From positions 1 through 25,896 of IMG/VR virus record IMGVR_UViG_3300017773_000118: DNA of 25,896 nt. One strand, written 5' to 3'. How positions within the stretch are numbered: position 1 is the first letter of the stretch; every line of letters begins with the position of its first letter. Below, piece after piece: positions 7,757 through 16,533 of this stretch. This stretch comes from a virus. Position numbers and translations under genes: made by a program. The notes under the pieces were generated by a model. That model had not been told where the DNA came from. It did no database searches and saw only the letters and a list, made by a program, of their open reading frames with translations.

Positions 7757-8333
7757 GTCCCGCACACTGCAACAGTTCAGCGACGACCTCAAGAAGGAGG
7801 GCGCCACCGGCCTGGAGAAGCGCTTGCGCGGACTTATGGAGGCGCTGAAGACCGATGTGGAGACCCAGGCCAAGCACGCATACATACGTTCAGGCTTGCG
7901 TATTCGTAGCGGCTCGCTCTTTGGGTCGATAGCTGGGGGGTCTCTTGCGAAGGCAGAAGGGATCGGCCTATTCGTCAGGGCTGGAGGGCTTGATAAGCGC
8001 GGCCAGCCCATACGCTATGCAAAGATCCACGAGTTCGGAGGGGAGATAAGGGCCAAAGGTCGGATGCTCGCCATCCCCCAGGGGCCAGCCAAGACAGCCG
8101 CGAGAGTATCCAAGGCACCGTCCCCGCTTGACTTTAGGGGTCAGCTATTCTTGAGGGCGGATGAGAAAGGTGTAAGGCTGATTAATCAGTCCACTATGAA
8201 GACGTGGTTTATCTTAAAGTCCAAAGTCGATATCCCGGCTCGCCCATATCTGAGGCCAGGACTCAAGGCTGTTAGTCAGCGCATGCCTGACGACCTCCGC
8301 AAGATTGTGAAGCTCTCGATCGTGGGGATGTGA
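7749..8333 (+). CDS. Neck protein, HK97 gp10 / virion morphogenesis family
   Basis: Head-closure or tail-completion protein linking head and tail. The start is uncertain: TTG at 7749, five bases after GGGGG and giving an 8-base overlap with the connector, is preferred; a GTG at 7731 would add MRSGAS but has no ribosome site. The 194-residue protein begins with a helix (LQQFSDDLKKEGATGLEKRL), then shows the family signatures RYAKIHEFGGEIRAKG near the middle and VDIPARPYLRPGLKAV near the C-terminus, typical of gp10-like and gpS-like virion morphogenesis proteins. The order connector, gp10-like, terminator is standard. Confidence 0.8.
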   Translation: MAKSRTLQQFSDDLKKEGATGLEKRLRGLMEALKTDVETQAKHAYIRSGLRIRSGSLFGSIAGGSLAKAEGIGLFVRAGGLDKRGQPIRYAKIHEFGGEIRAKGRMLAIPQGPAKTAARVSKAPSPLDFRGQLFLRADEKGVRLINQSTMKTWFILKSKVDIPARPYLRPGLKAVSQRMPDDLRKIVKLSIVGM

Positions 8334-8815
8334 TGGGCTCAAGAGCGCGATCGATACTGACGAAGATCAAGGCCGACATTCAAGGCATCAACGGGACCGG
8401 GTCTTATAACTACAATCTCAGCGGGTCAGATCAGGTGATCATCGGGTCACAGATGAACCCTGTCCGCGTGCCCTGCGTTTATGTCTACTGCGACACGGAC
8501 ACGGCGTCACAGATAGCAGGCACGACGCCTCTGACCATGTACTCGCGCACCATGCAAGTGATGGTCGTGGGCTATGTGGCGGGCACGGACGACAGCCCCG
8601 AGGAGCTACATCTGCGGACGTGGGATCTATTGGCTGACCTCAAGGTAGCGCTCGAAGCTGACCGCAGCCTGACGGTCTCGGGCGTCGACAAGTGCGACGA
8701 CTTAGAGCTGAGCATGACGAGCACAGACGGAGCGCAGATCGGTCGTCCGTCGCTGGGGATCGCCGTGGTATCGTTGACCGTGAAATATCGTCAGAACTCC
8801 GGGAGCGGGTCGTGA
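8333..8815 (+). CDS. Probable tail terminator protein
   Basis: 160-residue protein in the slot where siphoviruses encode the tail terminator, which stops tail tube growth and joins the tail to the neck. An N-terminal helix (RARSILTKIKADIQGI) leads to strands RVPCVYVYCDTDTA, MYSRTMQVMVVGYVAG, a helix EELHLRTWDLLADLKVALEAD and a final strand IAVVSLTVKYRQ; this alpha/beta order fits terminator proteins of the gpU type. The ATG at 8333 overlaps the previous stop as TGATG, a junction used repeatedly here; a GTG at 8330 is an alternative. The call rests mostly on synteny and secondary-structure pattern. Confidence 0.65.
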   Translation: MGSRARSILTKIKADIQGINGTGSYNYNLSGSDQVIIGSQMNPVRVPCVYVYCDTDTASQIAGTTPLTMYSRTMQVMVVGYVAGTDDSPEELHLRTWDLLADLKVALEADRSLTVSGVDKCDDLELSMTSTDGAQIGRPSLGIAVVSLTVKYRQNSGSGS

Positions 8816-9564
8816 GCTGGTACAATTCAAGCTGGAACTATCGGCTGCCTGTCTCGGTAAACAATCTGAGCGGGGCCTCTACCATCGATGCGACTGTGAG
8901 TTTTGGCGCAGAGGTAGAGCTGTTCTGGGATAACACCCGTGCCGATGGGTTTGACATCCGCTTTACGCAGGCAGACGGTGTCACGGCGTGCGCGTACAAT
9001 CGGCACACATGGAATAGCAGCACTAAGACAGCACGCTTCGACATCGACGGGATCGCAGCGGGCAGCAGTGACGGCACGGTCGTAATCTTCATGTATTTTG
9101 GCAACACGTCGACGACAGACGGCAGCACGAGCCCTACGATATCGAGCGCCAAGACTGGCACGATCGAGCTTGCAGAGCCTGGAATCCCTCGCGTCCTTGT
9201 GGCGCCCTTCAGGCCTGGAGAGACCATCGCACAGCAGAAGGTCACTAAGTCAAGCTCGGGTCAGATCGACGTCTGGCTTGACTGTCGATCGATGCTCCAG
9301 AGGCAGGCTAACAGCTTCAATGACTCGAACCGATACGAAGAGATCGCATGGGCTACCGTCCAGTCTCTATCGGGCGGCAGCGATGACGCGGCCCGCTATG
9401 ACGAGTCTCTTACGACCATCAGCGATCCAGGCTGGATCAAGGTCCGAATCAAGGCCGGATCGTCCGGCACTGACTACACTCTCGCCGTGACCATCGGCAC
9501 ATCTAAACAGCGAGTAATCCAGGCACGCGCCATCGTGGACGTGCAAGATCTCGACGAATCATAG
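8812..9564 (+). CDS. DUF2341-like domain protein in tail operon
   Basis: 250-residue protein starting at GTG (GTGA overlap with the previous gene). Residues 2 to about 95 look like a DUF2341 domain, a beta-sandwich family often attached to carbohydrate-active or surface proteins: WYNSSWNYRLPVSVNNLSG, then GFDIRFTQADGVTACAYNRH and a strand VVIFMYFGNTS. The C-terminal half (from about residue 120) is a second beta-rich domain with DVWLDCRSMLQRQAN and WIKVRIKAGSSGTDYTLAV. There is no signal peptide. It lies between the tail terminator and the tail tube, an unusual spot for a binding domain, so it may be a tube-decorating or adhesion protein. Domain recognition is moderately confident; the role is inference. 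Confidence 0.65.
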   Translation: MSWYNSSWNYRLPVSVNNLSGASTIDATVSFGAEVELFWDNTRADGFDIRFTQADGVTACAYNRHTWNSSTKTARFDIDGIAAGSSDGTVVIFMYFGNTSTTDGSTSPTISSAKTGTIELAEPGIPRVLVAPFRPGETIAQQKVTKSSSGQIDVWLDCRSMLQRQANSFNDSNRYEEIAWATVQSLSGGSDDAARYDESLTTISDPGWIKVRIKAGSSGTDYTLAVTIGTSKQRVIQARAIVDVQDLDES

Positions 9565-9573
9565 GGGGCCGTT

Positions 9574-10527
9574 ATGGCTGTATATCGTGGAATCAATAGC
9601 TCAATCGGCTTCGGCGAGGAATCGACCTGGGGCACGGCCGTCTCACGGACCAACTGGCGACCGCTTGCCAATGTCTCGCTCTATCGGAAGGTCACACAGG
9701 TCCCACGACCCGACCTCAAGAGCGACGCTGGGAGCGCTATGCGCCGGGGCCACTTCGTCAGCGAGGACGCTACAGACGGATCGGCATCTCTGGTCTGCAA
9801 CTATGGATCGATGGGTCTCTTCTTCAAGCATGCGATGGGCACCGCCGCCGCTCCGTCTGGCTCAGACCCTTATACACACGTCTACACCCTCGCAGCCTCT
9901 CAGCCGACCGGCCTGAGTGTCGAGGTGGTGCGCGGCACCTCTACCAAGTCTGAGGTATTCGAGGGCTGCAAGATCAACAGCGCTACCTTCTCCGTCAGCG
10001 CAGGCGATGCGATGATGCTGGACCTTGACTTCATCGGCCAGACCGCAGCCGCACGAGGTAGCGCAGGAACGCCGAGCTATGCAGCCGAGGAGCTTCTCGT
10101 CCTACACAGTCACGCGGGGCAGTTGAACTTCAATTCGGTGAACTACGACCTGAGTAGCATGACTCTCACGATCTCTAACAGCCTCGATCGACGTCAGCTC
10201 CTCGGCTCCGCTGAGACCAAAGAGCCCGTGCGGTCTGACTTCATGTCCGTCACGCTCGACGTCGAACTCGAAGCCGTGGACACCCTCTACGCCGCACAGC
10301 TGGCCGGCACTCAGGGAGACGTCACTATCGCCTTTAGTCACCCCACAGTGTCAAACCGCAGCATCACGTTCTTGATTGAGAATGCCTACCTCGCGACCTG
10401 CGACGATAGCATCAGTGATGCGGGCGTGGTATCACTGTCGGGCCAGTTCATGGCAGAGAGCGACGGCACAAACGAGGGCCTCAAGGTCACCGTGGTCAAC
10501 GGCAACAGCTCGAACACTGGCAACTGA
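9574..10527 (+). CDS. Major tail tube protein
   Basis: Polymerises into the non-contractile tail tube through which DNA passes. 317 residues, in the size range of two-domain tube proteins. The N-terminus GINSSIGFGEESTWGTAVSR is characteristic of the tube family, followed by ATDGSASLVCNYGSMGLFFK, a segment EGCKINSATFSVSAGDAMML, and a C-terminal tube-like second half (DVTIAFSHPTVSNRSITFLI, then GVVSLSGQFMAES). The start follows ATAGGGGGCCGTT. The tail chaperone pair and the tape measure come next, the classic order. No sheath gene is present, which supports siphovirus morphology. Confidence 0.85.
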   Translation: MAVYRGINSSIGFGEESTWGTAVSRTNWRPLANVSLYRKVTQVPRPDLKSDAGSAMRRGHFVSEDATDGSASLVCNYGSMGLFFKHAMGTAAAPSGSDPYTHVYTLAASQPTGLSVEVVRGTSTKSEVFEGCKINSATFSVSAGDAMMLDLDFIGQTAAARGSAGTPSYAAEELLVLHSHAGQLNFNSVNYDLSSMTLTISNSLDRRQLLGSAETKEPVRSDFMSVTLDVELEAVDTLYAAQLAGTQGDVTIAFSHPTVSNRSITFLIENAYLATCDDSISDAGVVSLSGQFMAESDGTNEGLKVTVVNGNSSNTGN

Positions 10528-10548
10528 TCACACATAAGGAGCGACATC

Positions 10549-11061
10549 ATGAGTGTAGTTAAGCTAATCAGCAAGAGCGCATCAAAGGTCATCGAAGCCG
10601 GTGGCCTGCATTGGAAGATCAAGCGTGTCCGGTCCCGCGACGTCCTGCGGGCCGGTCTTGCTACTATGATCCAGTTTGCGCCCGAGGACCTCGCGGACGT
10701 CATGAAGGACGGCGCTGACGCTTCAGAGATGGAGCGACAGCTAACCAGCAATTGGGCCCACAAGATGGCAGCGATGACAGATGTGCAGCAGGCGAAGATG
10801 AGCGACAGCCTCGACGCTCTCGTGTGTGCGGGCGTCATCGAGGCCAGCGAGGACGGGGATACCTGGGAGCCCATTCGCTTTACCATGAACGAGCGAGAAG
10901 CCGACCCAGAGGCTTCCGTCCTCATGGTGGATACTCTGCCGTGGTCAGTGCGCCAGAGTCTGTCTATGGCTGTCCAGAGCCACTCCCGCGAAGGATTGGA
11001 GGCGGAGATCGAATCCGTCGCCACGTTTCGCGAGGGAACCGAATCTCGTGCTTCTGGTTGA
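10549..11061 (+). CDS. Tail assembly chaperone, first ORF
   Basis: 170-residue protein between tail tube and tape measure, where tail assembly chaperones (gpG-like) lie. It is alpha-helical: IKRVRSRDVLRAGLATMIQF, then AEDLADV-type and SEMERQLTSNWAHKMAAMTD helices, with a VCAGVIEASEDGDTWEPIRF segment resembling actinobacteriophage-type chaperones. Its ribosome site TAAGGAGCGACATC matches the early-gene leader, which is the only clear use of that leader inside the structural block. The 3' end overlaps the next ORF by 14 bases. Identity is from position, size and helical content. Confidence 0.7.
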   Translation: MSVVKLISKSASKVIEAGGLHWKIKRVRSRDVLRAGLATMIQFAPEDLADVMKDGADASEMERQLTSNWAHKMAAMTDVQQAKMSDSLDALVCAGVIEASEDGDTWEPIRFTMNEREADPEASVLMVDTLPWSVRQSLSMAVQSHSREGLEAEIESVATFREGTESRASG

Positions 11062-11254
11062 CAGGATCGCGCGGCGCTACAATCGGACGCCCGGTGAGGT
11101 GCTCGACATGGACCCCTATGAGCTGAGCCTCTGTGTCGTCTGTGTCCAGCATGCGGACGCACATCAGGCCGATCAAGTCAAGCGGCTCCAGAGGCATAGC
11201 AAGGGATCGATGGTCCCTGCGCCCGTGCCTGTGATCAACGTTGGGGACATCTGA
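11048..11254 (+). CDS. Tail assembly chaperone, second ORF
   Basis: 68-residue ORF in the +1 frame relative to the gene before it and overlapping it by 14 bases. The start is GTG at 11048 with GAGGGA about 11 bases upstream. The protein VLLVDRIARRYNRTPGEVLD is typical of the C-terminal (T) part of tail chaperones, followed by MDPYELSLCVVCVQHADAH. In many phages this part is made only as a frameshift fusion; here a start codon exists and no clear slippery heptamer was seen in the overlap, so separate translation is the simpler reading. The stop overlaps the tape measure ATG as TGATG. Confidence 0.68.
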   Translation: MLLVDRIARRYNRTPGEVLDMDPYELSLCVVCVQHADAHQADQVKRLQRHSKGSMVPAPVPVINVGDI

Positions 11255-13752
11255 TGGCGTCTAATATCATTCGGATGGTGCTCAAGCTCGACGACAAGGC
11301 GAGCCCAGAACTGAAGAAGACCGGCGACGCTGCGGGCTCTGCTGACACTAAATTCAGCAAGCTCACAACGTCAGCCACAAAGGTTAGTCTTGGTATGGCT
11401 GCGGTCGGAGTGGCTGCGGTCGCTATGACTCGTGCCATGATCCAGATGGGTCAAGAGGTAGCCGACAAGGTCAACCTAATCACAGACATGTCCGTCTCCA
11501 CAGGTCTCGCGGTCGAGAGCTTAGAGAACCTCCAGCTGATGGCGAAGGGCACAGGCGTCAGCATCCAGGGAATGGAGCGCGGGCTCGTCACTTTTGCCCG
11601 CAATCTCGCAGACGCCAGAGAGGACGTCGGCCCTTTGTCTGACGCCATGAATGAGCTGGGCTTCGACGCGAATCAGTTCGAGGACACGGACGAAGCCTTT
11701 CAGGCTGTGATGAAGTCGATTAGCGGAGTTAAGGACAAGGCCCAGCAGGCGCGCCTGATGAATGATGCCTTCGGCATGTCATCGAAAGATCTAGCCAAGG
11801 CCATGCAGATGCAGTTCGGGCAGGCTGGCAAGACGTTAGACGAGATGGGCTTGCGGATAGGTGAGAGCGCAGAGAGCGCGTCACAGGCGCAGCGAGGCCT
11901 TGCACTGTATGAGCTTGTGCTGGACAAGATCAAGCGCGCAGCCTTTGAGGCCTTCTTAGGTGGTGGCGGCTTCGCTACAGGCCTCTCTATTGTCGTGGGT
12001 CTCGCGAAGGGTCTGGGAACGCTTCTCGTCAATATCAAGGAGTTCACGGTCGGCCTCTTCATGGCTGTGGCGAAAGGCATCTACTCGATGCAGCTCTTGA
12101 TCCAGGGTGAGCTTGAGAAGTCAAACAAGGCAGCCAAGGAGGCGCAGGCAGAGATGGCCCGCTATGGCGGGGAAATCGTGTCAGTGCTCAGCGGAGACTT
12201 CATCAAGGACGCTGTCGACGGGGCTGCAGACTTTCAGAAGGGTCTCAACCTGCTCGGCCAAGAAGTCAAGGCAGACGCCGACCTCCTCGCTGAGCTTGAC
12301 AAGCTTCAAAAGAAGTCAGGCAAATCAGCCGGAGAGGCTGGTAGCTCAGCGGGAGAGATGGCAGACGAGTTAGCGCTGGCTCGCAAACAGCTTGAAGCGC
12401 TGACTCTTGCAAATACAGCATTCGCGCAGAGTCTTGCGCAAAGTTCTGGGCAGGGCTTAGTCGCAAGCTTTCAAGTGGACGAGCTGACGGCGGCTATGTA
12501 CGGGCTAACGTCTGGCGCTCTTGCGGACTTGTCGGAAGGCCTGAGCGAGTTCGAAACGGCGCAGATCTTGAAGGTCGTCGGAGCGATGACATCTCTAGTG
12601 GGCGAAGCTGAGGCCGCCGTCAGTCCCCTGTCTCAAGTCCAGCAGCTTCTATTGGATGATGATCCGGTGTCGGTGATCGCAGATATCGCCGCCAGCTATA
12701 AGCGGCTTGCCAGAGACAGCGAGACAGGCTGGCTTGCCGGGGCTGAAGAGGAGATCGAGAACCTGCAAAGCATGCGCGAGCTTCTCGCAGAGATGCTCAT
12801 CACTCAGGATCGACTCAAGATCATAGGCGCGGAGGCGTTTGCGGTAGAGGTCGACCCGTTTATCGAGTCGCTCAAGGCTGCAATATTGGAAGCAGAACAA
12901 GAGCTAAGATCAAGCCGGATGGAGATTCAGGCATCAGTAGATGAGCAGAGCCTAACCGATATTAGAAGCTCTATTTCTCAAGGTGTCGCCGATGGTATTT
13001 ATCTGGGTGCGTCTACGATGCAGAGCCTTGCGGGCGGAGATGTAGCCGGGGCTGCGGGTGGAATCGCGTCAGCGGCTGGGGCTTCTCCTATGGTTGGCGC
13101 GGTCATATCGGCACTCGGCGCAATAGCCGAAATTGGACAGATGACGGTTAAGGAGATCAAGAAAAACGCGAAGGACTTCGCCAAGAATTTAGACAACGGA
13201 TTCAAGGTCATAGTCAAGGCTCTTCCGCATGTAATTCAGACCCTTATAGGGGAGCTTCCGGGCATCCTTATCGATGCTCTATTCACGTTCGGCGAGTTTA
13301 TTCTGTCGGGCGAGCTGGCAAGAGTAATTGCCTTGGGAGTCTGGGAAGGGGTAAAGGGCTTAATCTCGGCTATCAAGTCGATCCTAACCTCCGACGTTCA
13401 GTCTGTTGAGGACGTTAGGCGGAGCGGTACCGGGTTCTGGACCGATATTGCGAGGCTGGGCCTTAACGAAAGGGACAACCGAAAAGACAGAGACAGAGAC
13501 GGGTGGAGCTTCGCCAGTGGAAACGCTAAGGTGGCAAAAACGGGGATGGCTCTAATCCATCGAGGAGAGTCGATTATCCAAGCGGGCGGGCGGGCTGCAC
13601 AAGACCAGCAGCATAGAATGGGCGGCTCTGGAATCACGGTCAACATCTCGACGGCCGTAATGGACCGAGACGTGATACCGCGCCTTGTGCGAGAGATTGA
13701 CAGAGTAGTCGGCACGTATGGTCGCACGACTGCGGCATTTGCTGGGGGCTGA
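11254..13752 (+). CDS. Tail tape measure protein
   Basis: Sets tail length and is ejected with DNA. 832 residues would correspond to a tail of about 125 nm at 1.5 angstrom per residue. The protein starts with a short beta/coiled segment (NIIRMVLKLDDKASPELKKT), then a hydrophobic helix near residue 45 (VSLGMAAVGVAAVAMTRAM), the tape-measure TIGR/PhageMin-like region with QARLMNDAFGMSSKDLAKAM, further hydrophobic stretches near residues 235-260, 610-630 and 660-705, long Ala/Glu-rich helices and a C-terminal ALIHRGESIIQAGG followed by a small beta domain. The section from about 12880 to 13560 uses visibly more A/T-ending codons than the rest. No frameshift is seen. Confidence 0.9.
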   Translation: MASNIIRMVLKLDDKASPELKKTGDAAGSADTKFSKLTTSATKVSLGMAAVGVAAVAMTRAMIQMGQEVADKVNLITDMSVSTGLAVESLENLQLMAKGTGVSIQGMERGLVTFARNLADAREDVGPLSDAMNELGFDANQFEDTDEAFQAVMKSISGVKDKAQQARLMNDAFGMSSKDLAKAMQMQFGQAGKTLDEMGLRIGESAESASQAQRGLALYELVLDKIKRAAFEAFLGGGGFATGLSIVVGLAKGLGTLLVNIKEFTVGLFMAVAKGIYSMQLLIQGELEKSNKAAKEAQAEMARYGGEIVSVLSGDFIKDAVDGAADFQKGLNLLGQEVKADADLLAELDKLQKKSGKSAGEAGSSAGEMADELALARKQLEALTLANTAFAQSLAQSSGQGLVASFQVDELTAAMYGLTSGALADLSEGLSEFETAQILKVVGAMTSLVGEAEAAVSPLSQVQQLLLDDDPVSVIADIAASYKRLARDSETGWLAGAEEEIENLQSMRELLAEMLITQDRLKIIGAEAFAVEVDPFIESLKAAILEAEQELRSSRMEIQASVDEQSLTDIRSSISQGVADGIYLGASTMQSLAGGDVAGAAGGIASAAGASPMVGAVISALGAIAEIGQMTVKEIKKNAKDFAKNLDNGFKVIVKALPHVIQTLIGELPGILIDALFTFGEFILSGELARVIALGVWEGVKGLISAIKSILTSDVQSVEDVRRSGTGFWTDIARLGLNERDNRKDRDRDGWSFASGNAKVAKTGMALIHRGESIIQAGGRAAQDQQHRMGGSGITVNISTAVMDRDVIPRLVREIDRVVGTYGRTTAAFAGG

Positions 13753-13753
13753 G

Positions 13754-14590
13754 ATGGGCAATCCTTCGATCTATTGGTACCCTGACCCGCTGCGGAGCCT
13801 GGAGCGTATCGACTTCGGCGAGTCGCTGTCCGACCTTCAGATCACGCAGATCCGCGATGCCTCAGACGCATATAGCCGCTCTGGTCGCCTCTACCGCACT
13901 CTGGGCGCTTCGAGGCTTCAGATCCGACTCATCCTGGAGAACTTCACCAACGAGGCGCTAAGGCGCGACCTGGAGAGCTTGGTTGCTCACCTCAAGGCAG
14001 GCGGGCCTGTCGGCTTCAGTCTTGACCACGATAAGAGCTGGGCCGGGTTTATCGACTCAATGGCTAGAGAGCCGAGCAGGGGATCAACAGTTCTGAAGAC
14101 GAAGGGGAACCGCTTTACTCGCTGGTCCGGGTCTGCGTCTCTGGGAAGCGGAGAGGAGATCGTGATAGCCAGCGCTCCCCTTGAAGGACTCAAGGAGAAC
14201 CGCGCTCTATCTGGAGCCCTTGCAGCGTCTGCCACGTCGGTGAATATTACATCAGATCCGCTTATCTACTCCTATCGGGCGGACACCGTGGTCGTAAGAC
14301 ATCGGGACTTCTATCCGTGCCTAGTGCTCCCGGAGACCAGCATAGACGATGCGATCGTGGAGACGAATCATCGAATCAGCTACACGCTCGATCTGACTCT
14401 TGACGAGGACTGGGGGACGCTGTCTGCTATCCATACCGGCGGCTATCTGCTGAGGAGCACAGACGCAGAGGCGCCGGAGCTTGGTCACTCTTTGCAGCAG
14501 ATTAGAGACGAGTCTATCTCCACAATGAACGACGCATATATAGCGGCGCCCTTCGACGGACTGCGGACACCCGGCAGCCGGTTCAGCTGA
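13754..14590 (+). CDS. Minor tail protein after tape measure (Dit-like position)
   Basis: 278-residue protein starting at ATG 13754, right after GGGGGCTGAG; the frame is open upstream but that would overlap the tape measure. The N-terminus NPSIYWYPDPLRSLERIDFG is the sort of small beta-domain start seen in proteins that cap the tail tube below the tape measure. The middle has EALRRDLESLVAHLKAGGPV and SLDHDKSWAGFIDSM, the rest is beta-rich. Position directly after the tape measure suggests a distal tail (Dit-like) or baseplate role. No catalytic motif is visible. The stop overlaps the next ATG. Confidence 0.6.
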   Translation: MGNPSIYWYPDPLRSLERIDFGESLSDLQITQIRDASDAYSRSGRLYRTLGASRLQIRLILENFTNEALRRDLESLVAHLKAGGPVGFSLDHDKSWAGFIDSMAREPSRGSTVLKTKGNRFTRWSGSASLGSGEEIVIASAPLEGLKENRALSGALAASATSVNITSDPLIYSYRADTVVVRHRDFYPCLVLPETSIDDAIVETNHRISYTLDLTLDEDWGTLSAIHTGGYLLRSTDAEAPELGHSLQQIRDESISTMNDAYIAAPFDGLRTPGSRFS

Positions 14591-16158
14591 TGACGTGGTC
14601 GGATCAATTTAGCCGCGACATGTCGGCAGGCGCGTCGGCTCCTATAGTCTTGCTTCATGTGATGGACGACATCGGTACATCTGGCCGAGAGTTCTTCTTG
14701 TGCTCTGCTCCTGGCTACGGAGTGCCCGAAGCCATCGGGATCAATGTCCAGATATCTGGAAGCTCTCTGAGCCCGAAGGACTGGAGGTATACGCACGGCA
14801 CGTGCTCAGTGGAGATCGTGGCCGACTCGATATCTAACCTCGCGCACTCAGCAAGGAGGGGGGCGATCTGCGTCGTCAAGATGGGGTTCCCTGGCTACAC
14901 GCTCGGAGAGTTCGAGCCCATCTTCGTCGGCACCGTCAATAACATCTCTGGAAGGGCGCCATCGTGGAGCCTTGTCCTCTGGGACGGGACATCTCTCCTG
15001 TCCTCTCGGCTGAGCTTCGGCGCCTCATTCAGGTCGAATCAAAATAACGTCTTCTACAACGTGGGCAGCGGCATTTCGTACTTGACTACAGTGTCGGGCT
15101 CGGGAAGTCCCCACTTCACCGCCAACAGTAGTACGACCCTCGACCTCACGGACGCCTCGATCCTTGAGAAGCTCAGCGGTGCCGGCACTACAGGCGCTCT
15201 CGTGGCTGATGACGGGACTAATGAACCGTTCGTCCTGCTCTATGACACGGTAGCCGGAAATCAGGTTCAGGGAATATCTACCGCGAACAAGTTTGGCACG
15301 ACTCAGCGCAACCTAACGGCGGGTATGGCTGTCTACAATGCCGCATATCTAGAGGGGGATCCACGCGTGATCCTTCTGCGGATGTTGATCAGCGCCTCGG
15401 GAACCTCGTCTCTATACGACAAGTATCCAGACTCGTGGGGCTATGGGCTTCCTATCGACTTGATCGACGTGGCTGACGTTATCAACATCCAGACCGTATT
15501 GACGGGCGCCCTTGCAAGCGGAAGCTATGTGCTCGAATACGTCCAGTCGTCAGAGGTTACTAATAGCTGGACGTGGCTCTGGTCGTGGTTCAAAAGCCTG
15601 GGGATAATTCCGGTACAGCGCCAGGGCTTGATCACTATGCGAGCCATCCAGGATCCATCGAAGCGGCTCTTCTGGTCTGGCTACCACATCTCAGACGACG
15701 ATATCGAGGACGTGATGAGCTGGAGCGCATATCATCCAGACATGCAGGCGGAGTATCAGCAATCGGAGGTGTTTGCGGGTGCTCACACTGGGCCTTCCGT
15801 CAGCAGCAAGACGTCCTATGCTGTGCCAGAAACGGTCCCGGTAGCTGATACTGTGAGCTACTTGGCAGGGGATAAGATCTACCAGAACCAGACCGCGATC
15901 GCAAACGAGATCAAGTCAAGGGTCGGCCTCTGGGGGCCTAACATCGCCGAGGTTGTCACCCTACAGTGTGCAGGCTTGCGCCTTGCGGGGCTCGCGCCTG
16001 CCGATATGGTCTACCTCTCGACGGAAGCTCTCAAGGGTGGCCGAATCGATGCCACGCGGAGCGGCTACTCTAACCAGCCGTGCATGGTGCTGAAGGTCGC
16101 GACTGACTTCTTGGGCGGTCGTGTGACATTAGACCTCGCCGCGATAGACCCACTCTGA
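14590..16158 (+). CDS. Tail hub / baseplate protein (putative)
   Basis: 522-residue protein, largest of the baseplate genes and beginning at a TGATG junction with the previous gene. It is mostly beta (SAPIVLLHVMDDIG, FEPIFVGTVNNISGRAPSWS, then a long Ser/Thr-rich middle) with a more helical central part YPDSWGYGLPIDLIDVADVI and a segment WTWLWSWFKSLGIIPVQRQG followed by ITMRAIQDPSKRLFW. The final 100 residues (IANEIKSRVGLWGPNIAEVV, then GLRLAGLAPADMVYLSTEAL) look like the C-terminal part of hub-type proteins that form the tail tip. No peptidase or lysozyme motif is evident. Assignment is by order, size and fold pattern. Confidence 0.6.
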   Translation: MTWSDQFSRDMSAGASAPIVLLHVMDDIGTSGREFFLCSAPGYGVPEAIGINVQISGSSLSPKDWRYTHGTCSVEIVADSISNLAHSARRGAICVVKMGFPGYTLGEFEPIFVGTVNNISGRAPSWSLVLWDGTSLLSSRLSFGASFRSNQNNVFYNVGSGISYLTTVSGSGSPHFTANSSTTLDLTDASILEKLSGAGTTGALVADDGTNEPFVLLYDTVAGNQVQGISTANKFGTTQRNLTAGMAVYNAAYLEGDPRVILLRMLISASGTSSLYDKYPDSWGYGLPIDLIDVADVINIQTVLTGALASGSYVLEYVQSSEVTNSWTWLWSWFKSLGIIPVQRQGLITMRAIQDPSKRLFWSGYHISDDDIEDVMSWSAYHPDMQAEYQQSEVFAGAHTGPSVSSKTSYAVPETVPVADTVSYLAGDKIYQNQTAIANEIKSRVGLWGPNIAEVVTLQCAGLRLAGLAPADMVYLSTEALKGGRIDATRSGYSNQPCMVLKVATDFLGGRVTLDLAAIDPL

Positions 16159-16185
16159 TAATATCCCGACCAAGGAGGCCCCCTC

Positions 16186-16533
16186 ATGGCTGAAGATCTA
16201 AGCGCTGTAATCAAGGTGCCCTATGTGCACACCAAGGCCAGCGTCGGAACGACCTGGACACAGATTCTTTTGCCCCGGTGGGTGTGCCGGGTGCTCGTGG
16301 TTAGCTCGAAAGCCGCATGGGTTACCATGCCCAGCTCAGAGACGCCCGCAGACGGCGGTTCTGTGGGTACTCACAAGGCAGCCATTCCGCAGGATAGCGG
16401 CGTCCCGTTCGTCATCAGGGGCCCTGAGAGTAAGCCTGTGATCCCGGGCCTTGAGTATACAAAATCGATCTTCATCGCGGCCCAGTCTGGCACGTGCACT
16501 GTCACCGTGATCCTTGAAGCTGGGGCTTCCTGA
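16186..16533 (+). CDS. Small virion accessory protein, beta-rich
   Basis: 115 residues, unrecognised. The start follows CAAGGAGGCCCCCTC. It has strands IKVPYVHTKASVGTTWTQIL, CRVLVVSSKAAWVTM and a C-terminal TKSIFIAAQSGTCTVTVILE, consistent with a single small beta-sandwich. It resembles in plan the proteins at 6626 and 17685. It sits directly upstream of the tail fibre with a TGATG overlap, so a role at the tail tip or in attaching the fibre is possible. No membrane or catalytic feature is visible. Confidence 0.6.
   Translation: MAEDLSAVIKVPYVHTKASVGTTWTQILLPRWVCRVLVVSSKAAWVTMPSSETPADGGSVGTHKAAIPQDSGVPFVIRGPESKPVIPGLEYTKSIFIAAQSGTCTVTVILEAGAS

Noticed and set aside
10386-11162. 258-codon minus-strand open frame opposite the tail chaperones
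   Set aside because: The sequence is Arg/Ser/Pro-rich antisense noise without a ribosome site, against a well-supported forward gene pair.
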